Positions 53,295 through 61,462 of a DNA stretch of 64,000 nucleotides are shown here, piece by piece. This DNA comes from Bacteroidota bacterium (GTDB taxonomy: Bacteria > Bacteroidota > Bacteroidia > Chitinophagales > Saprospiraceae): the NCBI GenBank assembly GCA_019136675.1, contig JAGVTV010000119.1, forward strand, positions 1 to 64,000, given 5' to 3'. The notes below the pieces were generated by a model, which saw only the letters and a program-made list of their open reading frames with translations, was not told where the DNA came from and ran no database searches. Position 1 is the first letter of the stretch. Every line of letters begins with the position of its first letter. A program made the translations under genes and the position numbers.

Positions 53295-53557
53295 GAAAGA
53301 AAGTAACCGTTTAAAGCTACTACGCCTTTAATTTCCGGTATTCTGGATCGTATCGCCTGCTCTACCCCGGCTTTCATGGTCATGGCTGACATGGAACAAT
53401 GCTCACAGTTGCCTGTCCACTTGATTTTTACTGTCATGTCTTCAGTAATCCCGACAAGCTCGATGTTTCCTCCGTCAACCTCCAGATGAGGGCGTATCTC
53501 ATTAAGGGCCTGTTCAACTTTGTCAAATAGTTCCTGCTTAATATCTGCTGATGTCAT
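53291..53557 (-). CDS. NifU C-terminal-domain (Nfu-type) Fe-S scaffold protein
   Basis: Small protein of 88 residues that holds and transfers [4Fe-4S] clusters. The cluster cysteines are Cys51 and Cys54 in 'WTGNCEHCSMSAMTMKAGVE', and 'EVDGGNIELVGI' near residue 26 is a family marker. It lies about 50 bases downstream of mrp, a carrier of the same pathway, which fits a joint role in Fe-S assembly. A -7 element ends four bases before the ATG, so its own transcript may be leaderless. Confidence 0.92.
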   Translation of the reverse strand: MTSADIKQELFDKVEQALNEIRPHLEVDGGNIELVGITEDMTVKIKWTGNCEHCSMSAMTMKAGVEQAIRSRIPEIKGVVALNGYFLS

Positions 53558-53561
53558 GGCT

Positions 53562-53569
53562 CAAAGTTA
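53562..53569 (-). promoter_or_regulatory. -7 promoter element of nifU-pyrF
   Basis: On the minus strand TAACTTTG (53569 down to 53562) is a perfect TAnnTTTG match only four bases before the ATG at 53557. There is no clear -33 TTG. Confidence 0.45.
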
Positions 53570-53605
53570 GTATTTTAGCTGTAAAATCTCACAGGAAAAT
53601 AAATT

Positions 53606-54697
53606 TTAGTGTTCCACGCGGACAATCCTGGTGGGCCCCATGGTTTTGTTCCTGCGTTCCACTTGCTCCGCGAGGTTTTTTACAACTGACATGAATACAG
53701 CTGCGACGGGATCATTATCCCTGATTACAGCCGGTGTACCGGTATCTCCCCCTTCCCTTACGGACTGTACAATAGGTATTTGCCCCAGCAATGCGACTTC
53801 GGCCATTTCAGCAAGTTTTGTACCTCCTCCCTTGCCAAAAATGTAGTATTTATTTTCGGGTAGCTCTTCCGGGGTAAACCAGCTCATGTTTTCCACAATA
53901 CCCAAAATGGGAACATTGACATTTGGCAATAAAAACATGTTCATGGCCTTGACCGCATCAATGACCGATACCTCCTGTGGAGTGGTCACAATGACAGCTC
54001 CCGTGACAGGGACGGTTTGCACAAGTGTCAGCTGTACATCCCCGGTGCCCGGAGGCAGGTCGATGATCAGAAAGTCGAGTTCCGGCCACAAAGTATCTGT
54101 GATCAGTTGTTTCAGGAGGCCTCCCAATCGTGGGCCCCGGAGTACCACGGCCTGTTCAGGATCAATAATAAGTCCTACCGAAATCACTTGCACCCCGTAT
54201 GCCTCCAGAGGGATCATCTTGTGTTTGCCATAAAGCAGTTCTATTTTAGGTCTTTTACCCTGGAGACCAAGCATAGTGGGTATGGATGGTCCGTACAGGT
54301 CTGCATCGATCAATCCCACTTTATAACCTGACCTTGCCAGTGCCACAGCTGTGTTTACGGAAACCGTTGACTTGCCAACACCTCCTTTTCCTGAGGCCAC
54401 GGCTAAGATATTCTTAACCTGAGGCAAGGCTGAAGAGTTGCTTTCCTGTTCTGATGACCTTATTTTGAGGTGAATATGAAGTGCTGCATGTGGATAATTC
54501 CGGCTAATGGCTTCCTGACAGGCAAAGTTCAGAGCAGACTTTAGTTCCTGATCATTTGTATTGAGGACAATGGAAAATGAAATATTGTCACCTTCAACCC
54601 TGAAATCCTCAACCATTCTTGCGGTTATCAGGTCTATTCCTGTCTTGGGGTCTTTGACGCTCCTTAACGCTTCAACTACGGCATTATGGTCTATCAT
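53606..54697 (-). CDS. mrp: Mrp/NBP35-family ATP-binding Fe-S carrier protein
   Basis: P-loop ATPase of Fe-S cluster delivery. An N-terminal MIP18/DUF59 domain (residues 1-80, 'ALRSVKDPKTGIDLITARMV') precedes the deviant Walker A 'SGKGGVGKST' (102-111), 'LIDADLYGPSIPTMLG' and 'DLPPGTGDVQLTL'. The usual C-terminal CxxC pair is absent ('GIVENMSWFTPEELPENKYYIFG'), as in several Bacteroidota Mrp proteins, so cluster binding may differ. It is transcribed with the nifU-like gene direction, which begins about 50 bases after its stop. Confidence 0.92.
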   Translation of the reverse strand: MIDHNAVVEALRSVKDPKTGIDLITARMVEDFRVEGDNISFSIVLNTNDQELKSALNFACQEAISRNYPHAALHIHLKIRSSEQESNSSALPQVKNILAVASGKGGVGKSTVSVNTAVALARSGYKVGLIDADLYGPSIPTMLGLQGKRPKIELLYGKHKMIPLEAYGVQVISVGLIIDPEQAVVLRGPRLGGLLKQLITDTLWPELDFLIIDLPPGTGDVQLTLVQTVPVTGAVIVTTPQEVSVIDAVKAMNMFLLPNVNVPILGIVENMSWFTPEELPENKYYIFGKGGGTKLAEMAEVALLGQIPIVQSVREGGDTGTPAVIRDNDPVAAVFMSVVKNLAEQVERRNKTMGPTRIVRVEH

Positions 54698-54922
54698 ACT
54701 GTTGCAGATCTGATGGTTGACTTATTAAATTAAAAATACCGGAGATTGTTTATTCAAAGTATAAAATAGGGTAAAAATTAACTTAGCCTGTTAAAATGAG
54801 TCTTTCCAGAGGCAATTTTTGTGGTTAAAGCCATTTACTTCATTTCAGATCGCTATTTTCCTTATTATTGAGTTACCTTTACATTTTAAAAGATTATATT
54901 CACGATTAAATTTAAATATCTG

Positions 54923-55984
54923 ATGTCTTACCAACAAGATTTTATACATGTCAGTGGCCCCGAACCACACAGGCCACGTACCAGGGCCATTATTGCTTCT
55001 CATCCGGAAGTCAAGTCTCTTATTGGTAAAAATCCTTACACAGCATTAATTATTCTGGCATGTGTGGGAGTACAGTTTATTCTTGCTTACTTTTTGCGGG
55101 ATCAAAGCTGGTGGCTTATTATCGCTATGGCGTGGCTGGTAGGTGCATTTCCTACCCATACCCTTTTTGTGTGTATACATGAGGCTGCCCATAACCTGAT
55201 ATTCAAACGACCCAGATGGAATATTTATGCAGGAATTTTTGCCAATCTGCCTTCTCTAATCCCTTCCGCCATTGCATTTAAAAGTTCTCATATCAAACAC
55301 CATTCTTTCCAGGGAGTACATGAACTCGATGCAGACCTTCCATCATACTGGGAAGCCCGGCTTATCAATAATTATAGTATAGGAAAGGCCATTTGGTTGT
55401 TACTGTTTCCGTTTTTTCAGTCATTCCGGATGTGGAGATGCCGCCAGGCGTTTGTTGTGGACAGGTGGGTGGTCTTAAATTTTATTGTACAGTTTGGCTT
55501 TGATATCCTGGTGGTGTACCTATTTGGATGGAAATTTTTAGCATATATGGCCCTGAGTTTTACATTTTCCATAGGACTACACCCTCTCGGTGCCAGGTGG
55601 ATTCAGGAGCATTATCTGGTGCTCGACCAAAAGCAGGAAACATACAGCTATTATGGGGCATTAAACGGGCTTAACATGAATGTGGGATTTCATAATGAGC
55701 ACCATGATATGCCATCTATTCCCTGGAACAATCTCCCTAAATTAAAGGAAATGGCACCAGAATATTATAACAACCTGCTGTATCACAGATCTTATGTAAA
55801 GTTGTTTTTTCAGTTTCTCTTTTCGCAGGAAATTGGCCTTTTTTCAAGAATTGTTAGGAAAGACCGCGGAAATGTACAGATTTCTGACGATTCTACACCT
55901 GACCTAAAGTTGCTGACAGAACCAGGGTTACCGGTTAATATAGCCAGAGGTTTGCACCTGGCTAAAATGAAAAACGGAATCTAA
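54923..55984 (+). CDS. Sphingolipid delta-4-desaturase-like membrane fatty-acid desaturase (DEGS type)
   Basis: A 353-residue membrane di-iron desaturase. The histidine boxes are HEAAH (86-90), HIKHH (123-127) and HNEHH (257-261). From memory these align almost end to end with animal DEGS1: 'SHPEVKSLIGKNP' in the N-terminal Lipid_DES region, 'FANLP.LIPSAIAFKSSHIKHHSFQG', 'GLHPLGARWIQEHY', 'ETYSYYGALNGLNMNVG', 'HNEHHDMPSIPWNNLP' and 'APEYYNNL'. This is much closer than ordinary bacterial acyl-lipid desaturases. It would put a trans double bond at C4 of dihydroceramide. A serine palmitoyltransferase gene is 22 kb away. The substrate is inference; the desaturase family is firm. It is divergent from mrp; only a weak -7 element (TACCTTTA, 54874-54881) is seen. 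Confidence 0.87.
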   Translation: MSYQQDFIHVSGPEPHRPRTRAIIASHPEVKSLIGKNPYTALIILACVGVQFILAYFLRDQSWWLIIAMAWLVGAFPTHTLFVCIHEAAHNLIFKRPRWNIYAGIFANLPSLIPSAIAFKSSHIKHHSFQGVHELDADLPSYWEARLINNYSIGKAIWLLLFPFFQSFRMWRCRQAFVVDRWVVLNFIVQFGFDILVVYLFGWKFLAYMALSFTFSIGLHPLGARWIQEHYLVLDQKQETYSYYGALNGLNMNVGFHNEHHDMPSIPWNNLPKLKEMAPEYYNNLLYHRSYVKLFFQFLFSQEIGLFSRIVRKDRGNVQISDDSTPDLKLLTEPGLPVNIARGLHLAKMKNGI

Positions 55985-56030
55985 AAATTATCAGTTTTCC
56001 TAAAGTAACCAATAATAGAGCGAAACTTCA

Positions 56031-56038
56031 TACTTTTG
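56031..56038 (+). promoter_or_regulatory. -7 promoter element of the ribF-GT2 gene
   Basis: TACTTTTG is a perfect TAnnTTTG match, 34 bases before ATG 56073. Confidence 0.5.
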
Positions 56039-56072
56039 TGCAGGTTATAACAAATGCGGTTATTCGTAGGGG

Positions 56073-58061
56073 ATGAATATTTTCAGGGATATAAGGAGTT
56101 TACCAAAGTTTGACAATTCAGTCATAACCATAGGTTCCTTTGACGGTGTGCACACAGGCCACATGAAGATCCTTACGAGGGTAAAAAATCTTGCAGTGGA
56201 GATCGGAGGGGACAGCATTATTATTACCTTCCACCCCCACCCCCGTCAGATTGTTGATTCCAATGAAAACAGCATCAGTCTGCTCAATACTCTGGAGGAA
56301 AAGTTGATGCTTTTTGAGAAAGCAGGCATTAAAAATGTTGTAATTGTACCTTTTTCCTTTGAGTTTTCACAGTTGTCACCCCGCGAATACATTGAAAGTT
56401 TTATAATCAAGCTTTTTAAGCCACGTTATGTCGTAATAGGCTACGACCACAAATTCGGGTTGAACCGATCAGGTGACATGACCTTGTTTGGTGAGTATGA
56501 AAAACAGGGGCATTTTAAGGTAGTGGAAATTCCGAAACATGAAATAGAGGACATCGCCGTAAGCAGCACCAAGATACGAAAAGCCCTGGCAGCGGGAAAT
56601 ATCGAAGAAGCAAATATGTTTCTAAATTATCCATATTTTCTGTCAGGTAAGGTCGTACACGGAGACAAAATGGGTACCAAACTCGGTTATCCCACAGCAA
56701 ACCTGCAGATAGCAGAAAAAGAGAAGCTGATACCACAGGAAGGAGTATATGCCGTAAGGATACTGCTGGAAGATTCGGTATTTGAAGGCATGATGTACAT
56801 AGGTCGGCGGCCCACTTTGGTAAATCAGGAACACACCAATATTGAGATCAATATTTTTGATTTTAATCAGGATATCTACGATAAATCCCTCAATATTCAG
56901 ATTCTGAAATTTCTCAGGAAGGATATTAAGTTTGACAGCCTCGACGAACTCAAGGAACAACTTAAGATCGACGAAAAAAATGCCCTGGTAGCTCTTGATG
57001 AAGTCCAGGTGGCAGAAGCTTCAAAGCCGCGAGTGACCCTTGCCATTCTGAATTTCAACGGTGCAGAAATGCTGGAAGCATATTTGCCGCGGATGATGTA
57101 TTCCTCTGAGAAATACAGCTTTGAGATCGTCGTCATCGATAATAATTCCGAAGACCTGTCAGTGGAGTTTCTGGGCGAGTGGCATCCCGAAGTCAAAATA
57201 TGCCAGCTTACAAAAAATTACGGTTATGCTGACGGATACAATAAGGGATTGACTCATATAGATACTGAATATATAGCCATTCTCAACTCAGATGTACTTG
57301 TGACAGAAAATTGGCTGGATCCCATCATTGAGGCGATGGATGCTGACAAAGGAATCGGAGTAGTACAGCCTCTGATACTTTCGATGGAAAACAGAGCTTT
57401 TTTTGAATATGCGGGAGCTGCAGGAGGATACCTGGATTATCTTGGGTACCCTTTTTGCCGGGGAAGGTTATTTCAGACCATCGAAAAAAATGAAGGACAG
57501 TACAATGCAGATGCGGATATTTTTTGGGCAAGCGGTGCTACCATGGTCACACGCACCAAGCTTTTCAAGGGTTTGGGAGGCTTTGACGCTGGGTTTTTTG
57601 CACACCAGGAAGAAATTGATTATTGCTGGAGGGTAAAAAATGCGGGTTATACCGTAAAGTGTATCGCAGCAAGCAAAATCTATCATTTGGGAGGAGGTAC
57701 CCTTGATTACAACAATCCGCAGAAGGACTTCCTCAATTTCAGGAATAATCTGTATCTGCTCACAAAAAATGAAAACATCACGAAGTTACTCTGGTTAATT
57801 CCTGCCAAGCTTGTTCTGGATGGAATAGCAGGACTTAAATTCCTTCTGGAGGGCAAACCCAGATCTACCCTCTCCGTCATAAGAGCTCATATTTCTTATT
57901 ATATCCATTTGCCCCTTGTCTTTGAAAGGAAAAATCAGGAATACCTGATGATTGTAAGAAACAGGATCAACCGCCCTGACAGCAAAGGAAGGTATTTCGG
58001 TTCTGTGGTGTGGAAATATTTTATTGAGGGTGTGAAAAAGTTTTCAGACCTGAAAATATAG
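56073..58061 (+). CDS. ribF: Fusion of RibF (riboflavin kinase/FAD synthetase) with a family 2 glycosyltransferase
   Basis: Residues 1-310 are a complete RibF: FAD-synthetase nucleotidyl motif 'GSFDGVHTGH' (21-30), 'STKIRKALAAG' (165-175) and riboflavin-kinase motif 'GTKLGYPTAN' (201-210). It makes FMN and FAD. After a short linker (about 311-319, 'VQVAEASKP') the frame continues into a full GT2 domain: 'VTLAILNFNG' (321-330), 'IVVIDNNSED', 'NYGYADGYNKGL' (382-392), 'NSD' (405-407) and 'GGFDAGFFAHQEEIDYCWR'. The usual ribF is about 310 residues. No ATG lies between residues 241 and 333, so the GT2 part is not a separate ORF. A frameshift or lost stop is possible but the joint looks smooth. 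GT substrate is unknown. Confidence 0.88.
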   Translation: MNIFRDIRSLPKFDNSVITIGSFDGVHTGHMKILTRVKNLAVEIGGDSIIITFHPHPRQIVDSNENSISLLNTLEEKLMLFEKAGIKNVVIVPFSFEFSQLSPREYIESFIIKLFKPRYVVIGYDHKFGLNRSGDMTLFGEYEKQGHFKVVEIPKHEIEDIAVSSTKIRKALAAGNIEEANMFLNYPYFLSGKVVHGDKMGTKLGYPTANLQIAEKEKLIPQEGVYAVRILLEDSVFEGMMYIGRRPTLVNQEHTNIEINIFDFNQDIYDKSLNIQILKFLRKDIKFDSLDELKEQLKIDEKNALVALDEVQVAEASKPRVTLAILNFNGAEMLEAYLPRMMYSSEKYSFEIVVIDNNSEDLSVEFLGEWHPEVKICQLTKNYGYADGYNKGLTHIDTEYIAILNSDVLVTENWLDPIIEAMDADKGIGVVQPLILSMENRAFFEYAGAAGGYLDYLGYPFCRGRLFQTIEKNEGQYNADADIFWASGATMVTRTKLFKGLGGFDAGFFAHQEEIDYCWRVKNAGYTVKCIAASKIYHLGGGTLDYNNPQKDFLNFRNNLYLLTKNENITKLLWLIPAKLVLDGIAGLKFLLEGKPRSTLSVIRAHISYYIHLPLVFERKNQEYLMIVRNRINRPDSKGRYFGSVVWKYFIEGVKKFSDLKI

Positions 58062-58065
58062 ATAT

Positions 58066-58794
58066 GTGAAGACTTTTAAGCCCGAGATAATTTTTGAAGA
58101 TGCTTTTATCCTTGCCGTAAATAAACCGGCAGGCATGTTGTCAATACCTGACAGATTTAATCCTGACTTGCCCAATCTGATTTCGTACTTCAAGCCTAAG
58201 TTTCCTGAACTGATACCCGTGCACAGACTGGATAAATTTACAAGTGGTGTGATTTTATTGGCCAAGGATGCTGAAACCCACAAAAAACTGTCTGAGTTGT
58301 TTTTGTCGCGGGATGTTGAAAAATACTATATCGCCATAGTGGACGGAACTCCTGAGCCTGAAAGCGGCCATATCGATGTCCCGCTCGCTGAGTCGACAGT
58401 GACCCGGGGAAAAATGCTGGTCCACAAGAGAGGAAAACCTTCTGTCACAGATTATAAGGTCCTCAGAAAATTCGGGAAGTATTCGCTTATTTATCTGCGG
58501 CTTCATACCGGCCGGATGCATCAGATCAGGGTCCATATGCAGTACCTCGGCAACCCACTCATCGTTGATGAGCTGTATGGGCACAGGAGCAAGTTTTACC
58601 TTTCGGAAATAAAACACCGTAATTTTAAACAGTCAAAATTTGAAGATGAACAGCCGTTGCTTTCCAGGCAGCCGCTGCATGCCGAAAAAGTAGTGTTTGA
58701 TCACCCCATTACCGGAATCAGGACAGAAATAACAGCTACCATGCCAAAAGATATGGAAGCCGTCCTCAGACAGATGGAAAAGTGGCTGGACTGA
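58066..58794 (+). CDS. RluA-family pseudouridine synthase
   Basis: Converts uridine to pseudouridine in rRNA or tRNA. The catalytic motif is intact: 'HRLDKFTSGVILLAKD' with Asp in HRLD. Other family markers are 'NKPAGMLSIPDRF', 'RLHTGRMHQIRVHM' and 'LLSRQPLHAEKVVF'. At 242 residues it lacks an S4 domain and resembles RluA/TruC-size enzymes. GTG at 58066 is the likely start, 4 bases after the RibF-GT2 stop, so the genes may be cotranscribed. It contrasts with the RsuA-type paralogue at 2.4-3.1 kb, whose catalytic Asp is missing. Confidence 0.9.
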   Translation: MKTFKPEIIFEDAFILAVNKPAGMLSIPDRFNPDLPNLISYFKPKFPELIPVHRLDKFTSGVILLAKDAETHKKLSELFLSRDVEKYYIAIVDGTPEPESGHIDVPLAESTVTRGKMLVHKRGKPSVTDYKVLRKFGKYSLIYLRLHTGRMHQIRVHMQYLGNPLIVDELYGHRSKFYLSEIKHRNFKQSKFEDEQPLLSRQPLHAEKVVFDHPITGIRTEITATMPKDMEAVLRQMEKWLD

Positions 58795-58868
58795 TCTGAA
58801 TTCTCTTACCCGGTTGTTTGATAAAAATCTGCCCTATAAAATTTCAGGACACCTAAGCCAATAAATCC

Positions 58869-58876
58869 TATATTTG
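58869..58876 (+). promoter_or_regulatory. -7 promoter element of the DUF4440-like gene
   Basis: TATATTTG is a perfect TAnnTTTG match. It overlaps the TTG at 58874, so the ATG at 58892, 15 bases on, is the better start. Confidence 0.5.
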
Positions 58877-58891
58877 AGCAAAAAAAAACCA

Positions 58892-59323
58892 ATGGCAAGG
58901 TATATTTTCCTGATTGTTTTACTTTTTGGCTGTTCCGGGAGCCGTATGCAAAATAATAAGGAATGGAGATCCTCCATTATCAGTGTTCTCATGTCGCAGC
59001 AACAGGCATGGAATGAGGGAAGTATTGAAAGGTTTATGGAAGGCTACTGGCAGTCCGACAGCCTGTCTTTTACTGGCAGTAGCGGGCGTACGAGAGGATG
59101 GCAGCAGACTCTTGAACGCTACAAACGAAGCTACCCTGACAAGGCGGTTATGGGACAACTTTCATTTGAGATCCTGAACCTCGAAAGGCTGGGGCCTGAT
59201 GCAGCAGTTATGTTGGGTAGGTATACGCTCATCCGCCAAAAAGACCGCCCTTCAGGGCTCTTTTCGTTGGTTTGGAAATATATCAACGGCCGGTGGGTCA
59301 TTGTTTCCGACCACACCTGCTGA
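58892..59323 (+). CDS. DUF4440/SnoaL-like (NTF2 fold) lipoprotein
   Basis: A 143-residue secreted protein with signal peptide and lipobox (LLFGC, Cys13). The rest has the NTF2-like pattern of DUF4440: 'QQQAWNEGSIERFMEGYWQSDSLSFTGSSG' at the start and 'GLFSLVWKYINGRWVIVSDHTC' at the end. Related proteins form ligand-binding cones or ketosteroid-isomerase-like folds. No function is assigned. The start at ATG 58892 is set by the -7 element upstream. Confidence 0.85.
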   Translation: MARYIFLIVLLFGCSGSRMQNNKEWRSSIISVLMSQQQAWNEGSIERFMEGYWQSDSLSFTGSSGRTRGWQQTLERYKRSYPDKAVMGQLSFEILNLERLGPDAAVMLGRYTLIRQKDRPSGLFSLVWKYINGRWVIVSDHTC

Positions 59324-59355
59324 AGTTATCCCTTACGCTAAAAAATTTAAAATTC

Positions 59356-60684
59356 ATGACAAAAAATGAAAATCAGCTCCTGAAACTGCTGGGTGTGGGT
59401 TTTGGGGTTGCGGTCACCGTTGGCGGTACTATTGGCACCGGGATTCTTCGCAAGCCGGGAATAATTTCAGGCCTGATTGGAGACCCTTTAACCATCATGA
59501 TGCTTTGGCTGGCAGTGGGAATATATGCTGTACTTGGTACCTTATGTGCCATTGAGCTTGCCGTGTCTATCCCGCAGGCAGGAGCATGGTATGTCTATGC
59601 ACGGCGTGCCTTTGGCAACTATTTTGGATTTGTGACAGGGATAACAAGCTGGCTAGGTACGGTTTCCGCTCTGGGGTTTGGTGCCTATACATTAAGCGAG
59701 TACATAACCCTTCTAATGCCCGCTACAGCACAATACACAGGCCTCATGGCAGTATGTTTATTACTCCTATTGACTGGATTTCACTGGCTGGGTACTCGTT
59801 CTGCAGGAAGGTCTCAGGAGGTGCTTGCAGTTCTTAAGGCCGTCGGATTGCTTTTATTTGTTGTGGTTTGCTTTTTGTTTGGTGGAAATCCCACCGGGAC
59901 AGATTTGACAGACACCATACAAAAACAGTCCACTACGTTGACATTTATAGCAGTGATAAGTGCCTTGCAGGCCATATTTTATACATATGATGGATGGCAT
60001 ACGGCTACTTATTTCTCAGAAGAGAACACAAATCCTGCCAAAACCCTTCCAAAATCAATGCTTTACGGTGTTGTTATGGTTATTATCATATATATGCTCG
60101 TAAACGGGGCCATACTGTATGCCCTGCCTCATGACACTCTGTCTCAGTCTAAACTTGCAGCTGCAGATACCATAAGCTATATTTTCGGAGACCAATATGC
60201 CAGGGTCATCACCATCTTGCTGATGGTCTCCATTTTAGGTATTGTCAATGCACAGATAATGTTTGCCCCCAGGGTGATTTATTCCATGAGCAGGGATGGC
60301 CTGTTTTTAAAAGCAGGTACACAGGTAAATAAAGCAGGTACCCCTTCCGTAGCAATGCCTCTGACCAGTTTATTTTCAATAATGCTGATACTTAGTGGTA
60401 AGGATACCTGTAGCAGGTTATCAGACATTGCCACATTCTTTTTTGTCTTGAGTTATGCTGCCGGCTTTGGAGCATTAATCAGGCTCAGGTACTCTGAACC
60501 CGAACTGCCAAGGCCTTTTAAGGCCCCTTTGTTTCCCTTGCTGCCTTCTTTGCTGATAGTTCTGTCCCTGATGTTTCTGGCAGGAGCCGTGTATAGTGAT
60601 ATCAAGTCGAGTTTATACGCACTGATCTTTCTTGTTTTAAGCTATCCTCTTTTTATTTTGGTGGTCAGGCTTAATAAAGACTGA
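59356..60684 (+). CDS. APC-family amino acid permease
   Basis: Inner-membrane transporter of 442 residues with about twelve helices. 'GVAVTVGGTIGTGILRKPG' in the first helix and 'IELAVSIPQAGAWYVYARRAFG' are classic LeuT-fold APC motifs, and 'YDGWHTATYFSEENTNPAKTLPKS' is the region after helix 6. It may import an amino acid or exchange it for a product; substrate is open. I start at ATG 59356 (MTKNENQLLKLLG), because the earlier open frame overlaps the end of the DUF4440-like gene. Confidence 0.9.
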   Translation: MTKNENQLLKLLGVGFGVAVTVGGTIGTGILRKPGIISGLIGDPLTIMMLWLAVGIYAVLGTLCAIELAVSIPQAGAWYVYARRAFGNYFGFVTGITSWLGTVSALGFGAYTLSEYITLLMPATAQYTGLMAVCLLLLLTGFHWLGTRSAGRSQEVLAVLKAVGLLLFVVVCFLFGGNPTGTDLTDTIQKQSTTLTFIAVISALQAIFYTYDGWHTATYFSEENTNPAKTLPKSMLYGVVMVIIIYMLVNGAILYALPHDTLSQSKLAAADTISYIFGDQYARVITILLMVSILGIVNAQIMFAPRVIYSMSRDGLFLKAGTQVNKAGTPSVAMPLTSLFSIMLILSGKDTCSRLSDIATFFFVLSYAAGFGALIRLRYSEPELPRPFKAPLFPLLPSLLIVLSLMFLAGAVYSDIKSSLYALIFLVLSYPLFILVVRLNKD

Positions 60685-60707
60685 ATCTGGCCCATGCATT
60701 AAAGATT

Positions 60708-61427
60708 TTAACCTTCGCCCAGCAACCACCACGGTTTTCTCTCCACCTTGTAATTGGTGTGTATGAAATGTCTTATGTGGTTGATGGCTTCATCCGTATC
60801 GTCAGTAAAAATGACCAGCTCATGGTCAATCGGCGAAATGGTTTTGTTGTCAATCATCAGGTGGATCATTTCATGAATGTCGGCATAGTAACTTTTCCCC
60901 ATAATAACCACCGGAAAATTATGGATAATGCCTGTTTGTATCAGGGTAAGGGTTTCAAATAATTCATCAAGGGTGCCGAATCCCCCTGGCATGACCACAA
61001 ATGCATAAGAGTATTTTGTAAGCAGGACTTTCCTTACGAAAAAAAAATCAAAATCAACTACACGATTCATATAGGGATTTGACACCTGTTCTTTGGGTAG
61101 TTTTATCGTACAGCCTATTGACTTTCCATTTACATCAAAAGCACCGCGGTTAGCCGCTTCCATAATGCCGGGTCCTCCACCGGTCATGACGGCAAAACCC
61201 ATTTCTGCAAGCTTCCGCCCTACTTCTCTGGCCTGAAGGTAGTATTTATTGTTTTCGTCAAATCTTGCGGACCCGAAGACCGTCACGCAGGGACCAATAA
61301 AATGCAATTTCCTGAAGCCTCTAAGAAACTGATAGAAGGCTTTAATCATAAACATCAGTTCCTTACCACGGCTGTTTGGGCCCGACAGAAACTGGGTTTC
61401 CGTATTGAGAATCCTTTTATTATTCAT
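60708..61427 (-). CDS. LOG-family protein (TIGR00730, putative nucleoside monophosphate phosphoribohydrolase)
   Basis: Rossmann-fold hydrolase of 239 residues. The family motifs are 'GSARFDENN', 'MTGGGPGIMEAANRGAF' and 'VVMPGGFGTLDELFETLTLIQTG' (the PGGxGTxxE active site). Plant relatives release active cytokinins; bacterial ones probably cleave AMP-type nucleotides. An N-terminal extension of about 50 residues carries two helices. It lies 35 bases after the USP gene on the same strand. Confidence 0.9.
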   Translation of the reverse strand: MNNKRILNTETQFLSGPNSRGKELMFMIKAFYQFLRGFRKLHFIGPCVTVFGSARFDENNKYYLQAREVGRKLAEMGFAVMTGGGPGIMEAANRGAFDVNGKSIGCTIKLPKEQVSNPYMNRVVDFDFFFVRKVLLTKYSYAFVVMPGGFGTLDELFETLTLIQTGIIHNFPVVIMGKSYYADIHEMIHLMIDNKTISPIDHELVIFTDDTDEAINHIRHFIHTNYKVERKPWWLLGEG

Positions 61428-61462
61428 AAATCACATAAACACCTAATACCTGCACTCCAATA

